DNA from: Scheffersomyces stipitis CBS 6054
Taxonomy: Eukaryota; Ascomycota; Pichiomycetes; Serinales; Debaryomycetaceae
NCBI RefSeq assembly: GCF_000209165.1
Contig: NC_009045.1
Span: 62,001-126,000, forward strand
DNA: 64,000 nucleotides
Reading direction: 5' to 3'
Positions 1 to 9,813 of this stretch are shown one piece after another (position 1 is the first letter of the stretch; each line of letters opens with the position of its first letter). Made by a program: the position numbers and the translations under genes. Under the pieces are notes generated by a model that saw only the letters and a program-made list of their open reading frames with translations, was not told the origin of the DNA and ran no database searches.

Positions 1-185
1 TAACGAACTGGAAGGTCTTAAAAACTGCTTATGAGGAAGGTTAGAAAAAAAAGCTGTTCGTGGACAAGCAGCAAGATTATTTTTTAACAAAAGTTTTTAG
101 CAGGTACTATAACAATTTAGTCATTTCTATCAAAACTTAAAACCTATACTTCCGTTAAGACAAAAAGAAATGATTAGAATAATTT

Positions 186-2360
186 TCAATCTATCTTCTC
201 TAGAGTGTTCTGTAGTTGTAGTCTTGCCAAATTTCTAGCATCTCTACGTGCCTGTTCGGCATTCATTCTCTGATTTGCCCATTTCCGCAACCTCTCACCA
301 TACATCAAACAGAAAATCGGAAACGGCAAACCCAAGGCTAGACCTATTAGGGCACACACTGTATTGCCCCAACCGTAGTCTAGCCGATCATACATAGTAT
401 GGGCAAATAGTGGGAAGGCAAACCCAAAGAAGGAGCGATAAACGGCAGCGGCTGCAACCGAACTGGCTGCAAACCTATTATTCATATCTATCAAGTAATT
501 TTGAATCGTCTGGAATACGGCAATGAACGAAAATGAGAAAATAGCCATTCCGATCAGCGGCATTATCCAATGTAGCCTCTTTTCTACAGACCATCCGTAC
601 CATACCAACCCAGCAGGAATGCCAATTCCTGAAAAGCAAAGACACGGCAACCGATATTCAGGCTTCGGAACACCGCCATTTCTTTCTGTCAACTTGTTAT
701 ACACTTTGTCAATCATTATGGTCCAAAATATAGTTCCAATGATGTATCCAATACCCAATGGTAAGTACATTAAGCCTGAAATACTGATAGAGAAACCATA
801 CGAGCCGCGGAAAACCTGAGGAAATGTGACTATCATGAGGTACATGAACCCATAAACGAATGCCATAAAGGACCCCAAGCCAATCACCATAGGATGTGTA
901 CACAATAGTTTTACTGGTCTTTTAACAGTAACCATGATCCTTTCCCACTGAGTCTCACCATCAGCAATCTCGTATATAGTATGCAAATGCAGATTTCCAG
1001 TTTCAGTTCTTAAGAAATTAGCTTTCATTCTCAAGAGACGAGGTGAGTATGTTTCTCTAAAAAACAATGTCCCAAAAATGGCAACAGCGGCATTGAATAT
1101 AGCCAAAACATAGAACACCCAGTGCCATGATTTGTGAGAAATTATGAAACTGGAAATAATGGGAGATAGAACAGGTCCAAGTGTAGGGCAAATAGAGTAA
1201 GCTGCCATTGCTGCTTGTCTATCATTGTCGCTAAAGAGGTCTGCCAAAGTACCTGCTCCCACATTAAGGGCAGCACAACCTCCAAGGCCTCCCAAGAAAC
1301 GAAATATGCACAATTGAGTAGTGGACTTCGCAAAACCACAGGCTAGGTTGAAAACGAAGTTGATCCAAATTGAAATGTTTAACACTGGTCTTCTGCCTAC
1401 ACGGTCACTTTCAGATATTGGTGCTATCAACAAGGGCCCAATAGCCCATGCTAATACCATTATAGAAACAGAAAATGACTGAATGAACTGGTTATTCATG
1501 TGAAGATCTTTGGCAATTTCGTTCATGGCTGGAGAAAGCATTGAAGACGACATAGGAGAGATCAAGGTATAGAGAGAAACAATGAGCAATTGAAATAGCT
1601 TACGAGACCTGCTCCAGTTTCTGGGATAATCAGGGTCTTCCTCGCCATCCCATGTTACCAATTCAGGGTCTATGCCACTGAACTCACCTCCAAAATCCTT
1701 CGCAGGGACAGAAACATCGGGAATTTTCTCGTACTCCAATTTCTGAGAATTGCCATAGATATCAAGATTGGAGTTAGAGTCTGCTGGCTGATGCTGACTG
1801 TTAACTCTCTGTGAAAGAGAATGCAAAATTGTTGTTCTTGTGGCTGTTCTTCTGATAGAAATTTCGTTTGAGTCCATGTCTCCATAGATATCCTTTGCAG
1901 TATAAGTAGATGATAGCCTAGATAACTTATGCCCCAAAGGACCGTAACCAGTGCCTACAGACGAGGCTATAGATGTCGATCTCCTTATAGAGTTAATTGC
2001 ATTGCCAAGAGCTACAGAGCTGGAGTATGTTCTTTCTTTTTTGACCTTGTTGAAAGCAGCACTTGATCGTCTTCTGAATGTGCTTCCTATCTTATCTATG
2101 GGCTCATCAACTTCTTCTATAGCAATAGGATCAATTTCATGGCGACCGCCAGTTTCATTGTGAAGTTTACCAGGGGAATCAATTTCACCTTCAGAGCCCG
2201 AAATTGAACTCTGTAATGAAAAAGTCAGATCTTTCAGAAGTGATGGTTGTAGTTCATCTATGTGAGATGGAGAAGTTTCCTTATCAGTACCAGAAACCGA
2301 TTTGGAAATGGTCTCACTCGACGGGATCTTATCCTCTTCCATATGTTCTTTTGAGCTCAT
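186..2360 (-). CDS. DHA1-family MFS multidrug/polyamine-type exporter
   Basis: This is a 724-codon major facilitator. A Ser-rich hydrophilic N-terminal region of about 250 residues precedes roughly 12 hydrophobic segments. Just before the first membrane helix is the WDGEEDPDYPRNWS segment typical of fungal DHA1 drug/H+ antiporters. The loop between helices 2 and 3 carries the motif-A-like ESDRVGRRPVL near residue 318. It should sit in the plasma membrane and export drugs or small cations by proton antiport; the substrate cannot be read from sequence. It resembles the NAG3/NAG4/TMP and TPO/FLR1 group. The cytosolic N-terminus is longer than in most relatives and rich in Ser/Thr, so phosphoregulation is likely (inference). 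The ATG at 2358-2360 is the first in frame. Confidence 0.93.
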   Translation of the reverse strand: MSSKEHMEEDKIPSSETISKSVSGTDKETSPSHIDELQPSLLKDLTFSLQSSISGSEGEIDSPGKLHNETGGRHEIDPIAIEEVDEPIDKIGSTFRRRSSAAFNKVKKERTYSSSVALGNAINSIRRSTSIASSVGTGYGPLGHKLSRLSSTYTAKDIYGDMDSNEISIRRTATRTTILHSLSQRVNSQHQPADSNSNLDIYGNSQKLEYEKIPDVSVPAKDFGGEFSGIDPELVTWDGEEDPDYPRNWSRSRKLFQLLIVSLYTLISPMSSSMLSPAMNEIAKDLHMNNQFIQSFSVSIMVLAWAIGPLLIAPISESDRVGRRPVLNISIWINFVFNLACGFAKSTTQLCIFRFLGGLGGCAALNVGAGTLADLFSDNDRQAAMAAYSICPTLGPVLSPIISSFIISHKSWHWVFYVLAIFNAAVAIFGTLFFRETYSPRLLRMKANFLRTETGNLHLHTIYEIADGETQWERIMVTVKRPVKLLCTHPMVIGLGSFMAFVYGFMYLMIVTFPQVFRGSYGFSISISGLMYLPLGIGYIIGTIFWTIMIDKVYNKLTERNGGVPKPEYRLPCLCFSGIGIPAGLVWYGWSVEKRLHWIMPLIGMAIFSFSFIAVFQTIQNYLIDMNNRFAASSVAAAAVYRSFFGFAFPLFAHTMYDRLDYGWGNTVCALIGLALGLPFPIFCLMYGERLRKWANQRMNAEQARRDARNLARLQLQNTLEKID

Positions 2361-2625
2361 AACGGCACCTATGTATTGTTGATGGGATCTTTCTTAATGA
2401 CTGATTAAAGTGGTGTCAAGTTTTAAAATTTAAACCTGCCAAACCTACACTACTTTTCTGTTGCTATCAAGCGATCTTCAGAATTTATTTTCTGAAGCTT
2501 ATCTTTGCGCATCGCTAGTAATTATTTAGTGGAATAAAATACCATTAGGTGATAATAAATGAAGGTCAATGTTGTTACGAATCGGCTTACCTTGTTTACA
2601 TATATATATTCACAAATTGTAAATA

Positions 2626-4062
2626 CTATTTTTTGATGTAATTAAGCACCATTTCTTGAAACTTGTCTACGAAAATATCCATCACTTTCTTTTCATTTTC
2701 ATACAACTCTTCGTACTCTGGTAGACTTCCAAACACAATCTGAAGTCCTCCCTTTTCGGTTGTGCTCATGTTAAGGATGAAATGGTATACAACACCAGTA
2801 TTCAGACCAAAGTACATGTTCTCAATATCAAACTTCCCGTTCGTGGGTACTATTTTACCCAAGTTGGATATAGTGAGTGAAAATCGGCCCTCTCTCTTGT
2901 TCAATTTCAGGCTGAAAAAGTCCCAGAAGTTGTAGAACCTATACAATCCCACCAGCTTGAATGAAACTCTCGATTTGATATTCTCCATCATGCACTTATG
3001 AAAATACTTCATATAAGAGATCAAATCCGAAGATATAGGTGGTAAGACCACTGGATCACCACAAACCATAACACCGTAGAGGAAATCCTTGTATTGTGGA
3101 TAATATCTTCTTCCATTCACAGCAATTAAGTTAAGGGTAGAGAATTCAGTTCCAGGGTCCACACTCTTGAACACAGTCTCCTGCAAACATTTTGCAGCAA
3201 TCACGTTGAAATATGGCGTAACAGTCATGTCGTTAACTCTACAGAATTGTGAAACCTCGTCCACCTGTTGATTAGTGAAGTTCACAATCCTGAATTTTGT
3301 ATCAGTATCCTTCTTCACTATACCAGCTCGGAATATTGGGTTCACTCCAAAATCTGGCTTGAACAAGTTCTTTTCAAACAACTTTTTGAATCTCTCGAAG
3401 AAGTTCCAGAAAGTTGGAAGATATTTAGATAAGTAATACTTTGCAATATCAAGATACGAGAGCAGATACAAGTCTCTCACAGCTTCAATAGGAGGAGTGA
3501 TAACAGCTGGCAATACCTGCGACTCTCTAACGTAATCAAAAATGACCTCCTCGTATTGATCTTCGGCCTTCTCTAATTGGACAGCCAAATCTTTCATGAA
3601 TTGAACTCCAGACATACCATCGAAAATTGAATGGTCAAACAATCCACTCACATACTGGTGGCCTTCCCTGTCATCTAACACAATGATTTTCCATAGTGGT
3701 AAATTCTCCACATTCATGGGTATGAGGAAACTGTTCAAATAGCCTATTGTGGTGCCGTCAAAGACATCAATACTCTCGAATCTCACGACATCTTCGAAGA
3801 GGATCTTCTCAACGATCCTAATCTCGTGATTAAGACCGTTAACCAAAGCATTGTCTTGTTCATCCAATTTATAGAAATTGTGAGTCAACCAGGTGTTTTC
3901 AGACACCATGGCCCTCAAGGCACTTGAGAGAGTCAGAGGAGTTACTTTAGACCTGTACTGGACAGTGATATTGAAGTTGGAATAATACTTTTCCAGACCA
4001 CGGCACAAGTAGTACCTTTCCAAGACACTGGGTGGGCGTCTATGAACTTCCAGAACCACCAT
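2626..4062 (-). CDS. Alcohol O-acetyltransferase-like protein (ATF/AATase family)
   Basis: The 478-residue protein has the acyl-CoA-dependent acyltransferase signature HxxxDG as HSIFDGMSG, with His144 and Asp148. The general layout is that of yeast ATF1/ATF2 and related AATase-family enzymes. Family members move an acetyl group from acetyl-CoA to alcohols or sterols, giving acetate esters. Length is close to the 480-535 residues of yeast enzymes. No clear membrane segment is seen. I cannot say whether alcohols, steroids or another substrate is used. The start is the first ATG, 10 bp from a CCAAT-containing palindrome lying upstream (4098-4107 lies 36 bp from the start codon). Confidence 0.85.
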   Translation of the reverse strand: MVVLEVHRRPPSVLERYYLCRGLEKYYSNFNITVQYRSKVTPLTLSSALRAMVSENTWLTHNFYKLDEQDNALVNGLNHEIRIVEKILFEDVVRFESIDVFDGTTIGYLNSFLIPMNVENLPLWKIIVLDDREGHQYVSGLFDHSIFDGMSGVQFMKDLAVQLEKAEDQYEEVIFDYVRESQVLPAVITPPIEAVRDLYLLSYLDIAKYYLSKYLPTFWNFFERFKKLFEKNLFKPDFGVNPIFRAGIVKKDTDTKFRIVNFTNQQVDEVSQFCRVNDMTVTPYFNVIAAKCLQETVFKSVDPGTEFSTLNLIAVNGRRYYPQYKDFLYGVMVCGDPVVLPPISSDLISYMKYFHKCMMENIKSRVSFKLVGLYRFYNFWDFFSLKLNKREGRFSLTISNLGKIVPTNGKFDIENMYFGLNTGVVYHFILNMSTTEKGGLQIVFGSLPEYEELYENEKKVMDIFVDKFQEMVLNYIKK

Positions 4063-4657
4063 ACTACGACGAATCCTTACTTACTGGTTATATTGAAACC
4101 AATTGGTCTACTCTCTTTTGTTAATATTTCTGCTAGTTATATTTTTGAAGTTTGTGACTCATAGTCATTTTGAGGAGTGCTTAGCGCACAGAGTTGAGAA
4201 TCCCCCCAACTTCGGAACTCAGGCAAAGATGATAGATATCTACAGCTTCTTAACTACGAGCTAGTAACATTCTGACATGGAATGCCAATTCCTTCGGGGA
4301 TTATACGTAGATTTAGAAAGTAGTTTTTAGCCGGTTTATTTTTGGTGTATATACGGGAAAGTCATCCCGGCATTTCCTCTTAATATACTGAAAAGGGAAG
4401 CACGAACGGCCGATACGATAACCAGAATCATCGTTACTATAGCTTCCATACATAAGCATGGATTACAAATCTTTCCAGGATTAAGAAAGCGGATAGAAAT
4501 ACAAGTAAAAATATTCAGATAACTCAAATATTAGCGGATTGCTCAATTTAGTAGTCGCAGCCGTTAAATGAGGAAACTGGATTTAAAAAGGGAAGTGTCT
4601 TCTCTGCTTCTCGTGAATTTCCATTCTCATCAGATTTTGCATATCATAACTAGCATC
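4063..4657. promoter_or_regulatory. Divergent promoter region, ATF-like gene / GNAT gene
   Basis: There is no credible gene in this stretch. It holds a perfect 10-bp palindrome ACCAATTGGT at 4098-4107, a CCAAT box in both orientations close to the acetyltransferase start. It also has a run of six C around 4202. A 63-codon minus-strand frame here has no family resemblance and is taken as chance. Confidence 0.5.
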
Positions 4658-5122
4658 ATGTCAATAACTCTCAGACCAATCCAGGAAGGCGACAAGCCTG
4701 AGTGGTTGAACTTGTGGACCGGAAAGGGAGGATACATCGAGTTCTACAAGTCTTCACATAAGATTACACCGGAAATTTCAGACTCTACATTTGCCAGATT
4801 TCTTGATCCGAACGAGCCTGTCTATTCTGTTGTTGCCATTGATGACTCCACCGGAAAGATCATTGGCTTTGCCAACTATTTGACTCACAGAAACACCTGG
4901 ACCATTGAGAATGCGTTGTACTTAAACGACTTGTTTGTTAGCGAAGATGTTAGATTGAAGGGAACAGGAAGGAAGCTCATCGAGTACATTTACAGTGAAG
5001 CCGACAGATTGAAATGCAAGAAGTGCTATTGGTCTACACAATTCGAGAACCACAGAGCCCAATTGTTGTACACGAAGGTCGGAGTAAAGAGCGGATTCTT
5101 GCTTTACCGTAGGCCAGATTAG
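4658..5122 (+). CDS. GNAT-family N-acetyltransferase
   Basis: This is a 154-residue single-domain GNAT protein. The acetyl-CoA pyrophosphate loop is visible as RLKGTGRKL, preceded by the beta-strand LYLNDLFVSE. A C-terminal ENHRAQLLYTKVG segment is typical of motif B. It resembles the yeast HPA2/HPA3 group, which acetylates small polyamines, D-amino acids or histone tails; the acceptor is not predictable. The frame is open upstream to an earlier ATG at 4568. The ATG at 4658 (MSITLRPIQEGD) begins right at the domain's first strand, as in relatives, so I chose it. Confidence 0.85.
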   Translation: MSITLRPIQEGDKPEWLNLWTGKGGYIEFYKSSHKITPEISDSTFARFLDPNEPVYSVVAIDDSTGKIIGFANYLTHRNTWTIENALYLNDLFVSEDVRLKGTGRKLIEYIYSEADRLKCKKCYWSTQFENHRAQLLYTKVGVKSGFLLYRRPD

Positions 5123-5624
5123 ATATACGTGTCCAGAGATATGGTACGATTATGTAGAATATGGGCAATGTACGATAATGAACTACTGGAGAATTTACTG
5201 TAGCAGAATATGCGATCGAGATCGAAGATGGAGATTGTACAGGAATATAAGAATAAGGCACAAGAATTGTATACTAATAAGACTTCTCGTACAAGAAGTA
5301 TTTATGGTAGGTTTGCTATCAACATACTGAGTTGTAGGTCTATCTGCAACTTCTTTCATAGTTAATCGGGTCACCTGACTTCGCTACAAGCAATCAGTGA
5401 AATCAGAAATAAGCACCAAAGGAAGGCTTTATCTATATATTGCCACACCTGCACACAAAGGTGCGGTTCCATAGTTAACAACAGATACATATACAATAAG
5501 CAGATACTGTAGCAAACACAAGAAGAGCCTAGAGAATTACCAACATATTTGACGTTAAATGTTTACAATCTGAGCAATTAAAGAAATAGTAAATCCCTTT
5601 CTCCGCTACAAAGATCATAACCCC
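5123..5624. promoter_or_regulatory. Intergenic, promoter of the VID27-like gene
   Basis: I see no gene here. A TATA-like stretch (TATATATT) lies near 5432, about 190 bp before the VID27-like start codon. The rest is ordinary AT-rich spacer. Confidence 0.35.
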
Positions 5625-6953
5625 ATGAATTTCCTCCGCAAGTTCATTGGCGCCACTGCCACGGACGAAGTTGCGCTGATTCCCTCGGGAAAGCTCTTTC
5701 TCACGAGAGCACCGCTGCTGCCCAAGGGTGCGATGGAATGTTTATTTATCGATGCGTTTGCACTGATTAGACAGACGACGCGTCCGTTCTACTACCAGCT
5801 ATGTATCACACGGGTTTATCAAGAAGGAGAACTCGATGCCCATGGGCTGAGTGGGTTTGACGATTCAGATGACGACGACGATGAAGACAGAGAGAATGCC
5901 CATTCCATCACCGATTCCACATCGGGATCTAAGGACGAGTGGTCCTTCGCCATTGTAGAGGATTTGCAGATCCATTGGTATAATAAAGCAGATGGAACAC
6001 GTGCCATAGCATGGAAAGACTTGAACGGAGACTTTGGTGATAAGTTCGAGTTCAATGTCGATGAAGACGTCAAACTCAGCGATGTGGATGCATTTATGTT
6101 GGCACTTTACAAGTGTTTGTACGAAGTAAAGTACCACAAGAGTTCTCTTGGAATTCGCCATTCCAGCGAACTAGACGAATTTATATTTACGCCTAAACCA
6201 GATCTTCTTTCTATGGAGAATCTTAAAGGTACACGAATACTACAGTACGATTCTGAAGAAGAAGATGACGACGAAGACGAAGAAGATCCTGAAGGTGTTG
6301 ACCTGGACTCATCGAGCGATTTGCTTAAAGGTTCATCATCGGTGGTGACGACTGTGGTTGATACGGAGACGTTGTTGAGTCTCAAGACTCTAGAGCCAAA
6401 GGGACACATAATATACCGAAGTTCTGCTTTCACATTGCATCTATACGACTCTCAAGCAGGTTCATTTAAACGAAAAGCAGAAGTAGGTGAAGTAAGTCTC
6501 AAGATTATCGACTTGGACAACGACTGGCGATATTCTCTTTATATCACCAGTAAAGCAACTGATACGCCTATCAGCTTCAGCGCAGCCATCACCAAGAAAA
6601 TGAAACCTACTTTCAACTACGAACATCTATCGTTCATCTTCAACTATCTCACATTTGACCAGAAAGAAGATTCGGCGTTTTCCTGGTTGCTCAAGTTCAC
6701 CTCTATCAAAGACTTGCTGGTATTCCAGAATGCCTTTATGGTAGCACTCTGGGAGTCTTCGAACAAGAAAAAATACGCACGCTCCATCGAAACTGACCAG
6801 GTGGTGGATGCCTTTGCCAAACTCAATGTAGACGACAACAAGTGTGATAACAAGCCTAAGACAGAAACCAGTGATCTTGAGTATACCACTGCTCGTGAAG
6901 AGTATGATGGACCCATCGGTGGCACAACAGCTCCCAGAAGCTCTCGAAGATGA
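5625..6953 (+). CDS. VID27: VID27-like protein lacking the C-terminal half
   Basis: The 442-residue protein begins MNFLRKFIGATATDEVALIP and keeps the N-terminal VID27 layout. That comprises a first domain, an Asp-rich loop (about residues 78-90), a second acidic stretch near 210-225, then a PH-like domain (about 255-385, ending in KFTSIKDLLVFQNAFMVALW). Yeast VID27 is about 780 residues and its conserved second half is a WD-like propeller; that half is absent. The frame ends in a short polar tail (TTAPRSSRR, then TGA). No propeller-coding frame follows before the next gene at 7334. VID27 is tied to vacuole import and degradation of gluconeogenic enzymes. This could be a natural short form, a truncation, or an assembly/strain frameshift. 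Confidence 0.8.
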   Translation: MNFLRKFIGATATDEVALIPSGKLFLTRAPLLPKGAMECLFIDAFALIRQTTRPFYYQLCITRVYQEGELDAHGLSGFDDSDDDDDEDRENAHSITDSTSGSKDEWSFAIVEDLQIHWYNKADGTRAIAWKDLNGDFGDKFEFNVDEDVKLSDVDAFMLALYKCLYEVKYHKSSLGIRHSSELDEFIFTPKPDLLSMENLKGTRILQYDSEEEDDDEDEEDPEGVDLDSSSDLLKGSSSVVTTVVDTETLLSLKTLEPKGHIIYRSSAFTLHLYDSQAGSFKRKAEVGEVSLKIIDLDNDWRYSLYITSKATDTPISFSAAITKKMKPTFNYEHLSFIFNYLTFDQKEDSAFSWLLKFTSIKDLLVFQNAFMVALWESSNKKKYARSIETDQVVDAFAKLNVDDNKCDNKPKTETSDLEYTTAREEYDGPIGGTTAPRSSRR

Positions 6954-7333
6954 AATCATATAAATGGTATGACCTCAGCAAGTTATATAGAGCTAGGTTA
7001 TATTTCCACGAAAGAGCTGGTATTTTCGGTAACACAACATAGAAGCATTACCACTGTTAATTGAGTTTTCTTGAACTGCTTATTTATTGGACGGAGCCCA
7101 ACTCCGAGGCGACCCAAAGGTTGAAAGCAACCATACCTGATTTTCTAATATCACAAGATCAATATCTAATAGTACATTTGTCATAATTATATAGTATCAT
7201 AATAGCACATTTGCCATAATAATAGCACAATTATCATTTCGTGATTCTCATGATATTCCTTATCATCATAATCATTAACGTCGTTTATTAAAGTCTAATT
7301 TCCTGTTACTATATTATTGAATCTACATTAGGG
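6954..7333. repeat. AT-rich spacer with imperfect short repeats
   Basis: Between 7165 and 7235 a degenerate unit around AATAGYACATTTGYCATAAT recurs in part two or three times. No coding continuation of the VID27 frame was found. The region lies between convergent genes, so it probably supplies both 3' ends. Confidence 0.4.
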
Positions 7334-7585
7334 TTAGCTCCAGAAACGGAACGACCGCTTCATTTCATCGGCCCAGATAACACGGAATGCATTTACCTTA
7401 TGGAAAGTTGTAGGCTTGTAGCTGAGATAGTTCAACTTGATCTTGGGCTTGGTGTCTGGGTGGGGAGTATAGTCTATTCGGTTTATTCTCGCATGGATCT
7501 TCCGTACCCAGTTATGGAACGCTGGCGAATCCATCAACTTGCGGTAGAAGAACTCCTCAAGCGACCGTGGAGGAGGGCGTGACAT
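7334..7585 (-). CDS. Small MRX7-like mitochondrial protein
   Basis: This 83-codon frame starts MSRPPPRSLEEFFYRKL and is basic and aromatic-rich (FHNWVRKIHARINRI, FNAFR-like VNAFRVIWADEMKR). The pattern recalls the short fungal MRX7 family, found with the mitochondrial expressome (MIOREX). That match is from memory and is not certain. The frame extends 29 codons further upstream to another ATG (7672). The inner ATG at 7583-7585 was preferred because the upstream part is low-quality, Tyr/Ile-rich sequence. It is convergent with the VID27-like gene. Confidence 0.6.
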   Translation of the reverse strand: MSRPPPRSLEEFFYRKLMDSPAFHNWVRKIHARINRIDYTPHPDTKPKIKLNYLSYKPTTFHKVNAFRVIWADEMKRSFRFWS

Positions 7586-8493
7586 CGTAGCGTATACTGA
7601 ACTATATTTGCATTTGTAGCCGTAATCAAAAATGTGGATGTACAATGGAATGCTCCAATATTCTTGATTCAAATTATAATCTTAAAGAATACTATATACA
7701 GGAGACGGTTATGATGGTGTCTGAACAGTTAAAGCTATCAACTCTATTTCTGAATACAGCTGAGAGATATCAAACACAATGAGATGAATTGTATTTGGGT
7801 ATTCAGAGCAGGAGAAAGAACCAACAAGAGATCAGGCATTGTTCATGTTTTTGTTCTTTTCCTTACAAAGTTTGGATCTAGTTACTCTTTCTAAATTACA
7901 TGGTTCTTTCCAATAATTAGCAAAACCTTGTTCCGATATACGTTAAGAAAGAATTTTTCTTGATTGGCAAATGCTGTTTTCTTTCATTTGTTTTCGGAAT
8001 GGTCAAACCCTGAACCGTATTGCCGTTTCCTGATTTGGCATCGGTTCTGAGCCTATATTGTTGGTACCTTTTGGCACCCATAGCAAAAGATACGACCAAC
8101 TGCACCTGTATATAGTCTTGTTTCCGCTTCCGCATGCGGAAAGTTTGTAAACATCATTAGCCATTAGTGGAATAAATTTACAGACTTAGGCACAACAAAT
8201 GGTACGCCTAGTCTTAATAGGAGACGAGAAGAAGACGCCTACTGGTGCCAAAATTACTTTGAACAGCTCCGATTTGTATATATACAAGAAGAAGGTTGAC
8301 AAAAGACAAATATTTGTCTAGTTGTCCATTGTTGAATCTTTTCGCAATCGTTCAAGTATAGGCTCACTGGCTCTTGACATACTGAAAGGACTACATTTTG
8401 TCTTTGAAAATCTTTCCTTCAAGTACTTCTAACCTGTTTTCAAAATTTCCAACTTTCTTCCATTTCATATCTAATATCCAACATCATTTGCAA
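7586..8493. promoter_or_regulatory. Divergent intergenic region with a 14-bp palindrome
   Basis: No convincing gene is present; a 72-codon minus-strand frame at 7917-8135 has no protein-like pattern. The sequence holds a perfect 14-bp palindrome at 8128-8141 (TTCCGCATGCGGAA), containing CCG-N4-CGG as expected for a zinc-cluster factor dimer. A TATATATA stretch lies near 8276-8283, about 210 bp before the plus-strand start at 8494. Confidence 0.45.
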
Positions 8494-9813
8494 ATGGAAG
8501 TAGACTCCTCTCTTGATATAATATCTCCACATGATGAATTTCAGCTGGACGAGTACAAACTCGATTTGGCCGACTTCATTAGCGAAGAAGACTCCCCATT
8601 CATAGAGAACGAGCAAGAAGACATCAGAATCCACAGTCCAGTTAAGAAGCAAAAGACAAACGTATTTTCAACAGATTTCCTTCATCTTGGACCTTTACTA
8701 AACAACAGCCGAGTTCAGCTTCAACCAGATGTGAAAGAATCGCACGTCATAACCAATGAATTGTTCCAAGTGACCTCCAATTTGAGGAAGTCTGTCTCCA
8801 GAGAGAGTCAGGATATCTTCAAATTCGACGATGACTCAGACTTTTTCCCCAAAAAGAGATTGAATAACGACAAGGTTGAAAAGCTTGTTCATGACTTAGG
8901 CTCCACCAAAAGTAAATCGGGCGAACTCTTTGATTTCGAACTAGACGATCAATTGCGTACCCGTTTCTACAAAGGCAGATTCAACAAGGTCAACCAATTC
9001 AGTATAGAGCAGAACGATGACGTGGACTCGCAGATTCTGACTTATCTTGGAGGATCTTCGTCTTTTCTTCCCAAGAAGAACAACGACAACAAAGAGAACT
9101 TGTCTCCCTTCCCAGATCCTTTGAAGTCTGTCAATACCAAGGAGAACTTCTCCATCAAGAAGTCCAACAAGACATTTTTCAGACCACCCAGAAGAAATCA
9201 AGGCAGAGCGTCGATTCCAGTGCTCAAGCCTTTGTCAAACTTGGCTAATGTAGACTTCAAGAAGAGCGAATCACCCTTAGTTCTGAACATAAACTCCAAC
9301 AAACGCCTTTGTTCTCCTCACCATAGAAAAAACATTGCCATAAAACCCAGTCGCAAATTGACACAGACAAATCACAATATATTTGTGGTAGAGTCCCTGA
9401 CAGGGCTAGTCAACGATGCCACCAAATTCGGTACAGAACTTAATGCTTCCAGTTGTGAAGATTTCCCATTACCAGAATATGCCAACGAAATAGTCCAGAT
9501 TCCTACCAACGAAGACTCTCATAATAAAGTGCAGAAGATGGCCATAATAAAGTTGGTGCCAAATAGACTGTTTTCACAAACTACTGCTGCGGATTCCACG
9601 ACAGAACAGAGAGGATTTTACAACGCCGAGCAATACCGGAAGTATAAGGAAGATCTCTCCTTTGTTCAGGAAGATTCAGGAGTTGAAGTGATTGGCCAGA
9701 CTCTTAATAACGACTTCAACCAAAGCAGCAGCAGTAGCCACAAGTCTGCAACGCCCTCAAACAATACAAAAAAGACACGAGAAGTACATTGGCCCGATAC
9801 TTTAGAGTGGTAG
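8494..9813 (+). CDS. Unrecognised protein with two KEN boxes
   Basis: The 439-residue protein is hydrophilic and mostly disordered, and I do not recognise it. The N-terminus is acidic (MEVDSSLDIISPHDEF). A basic patch SPVKKQK around residue 50 could be a nuclear signal preceded by a Ser-Pro phosphosite. Two KEN motifs, the APC/C-Cdh1 degron core, occur at residues 200-202 and 216-218, the first followed by Ser-Pro. The C-terminus ends in a compact KKTREVHWPDTLEW. The pattern suggests a cell-cycle regulated nuclear protein (inference). The frame is open 96 bp upstream but without ATG, so the start is the ATG at 8494. Confidence 0.8.
   Translation: MEVDSSLDIISPHDEFQLDEYKLDLADFISEEDSPFIENEQEDIRIHSPVKKQKTNVFSTDFLHLGPLLNNSRVQLQPDVKESHVITNELFQVTSNLRKSVSRESQDIFKFDDDSDFFPKKRLNNDKVEKLVHDLGSTKSKSGELFDFELDDQLRTRFYKGRFNKVNQFSIEQNDDVDSQILTYLGGSSSFLPKKNNDNKENLSPFPDPLKSVNTKENFSIKKSNKTFFRPPRRNQGRASIPVLKPLSNLANVDFKKSESPLVLNINSNKRLCSPHHRKNIAIKPSRKLTQTNHNIFVVESLTGLVNDATKFGTELNASSCEDFPLPEYANEIVQIPTNEDSHNKVQKMAIIKLVPNRLFSQTTAADSTTEQRGFYNAEQYRKYKEDLSFVQEDSGVEVIGQTLNNDFNQSSSSSHKSATPSNNTKKTREVHWPDTLEW

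Noticed and set aside
7917..8135. 72-codon minus-strand frame
   Set aside because: The start falls inside the 14-bp palindrome and the sequence shows no family pattern; more likely promoter DNA.
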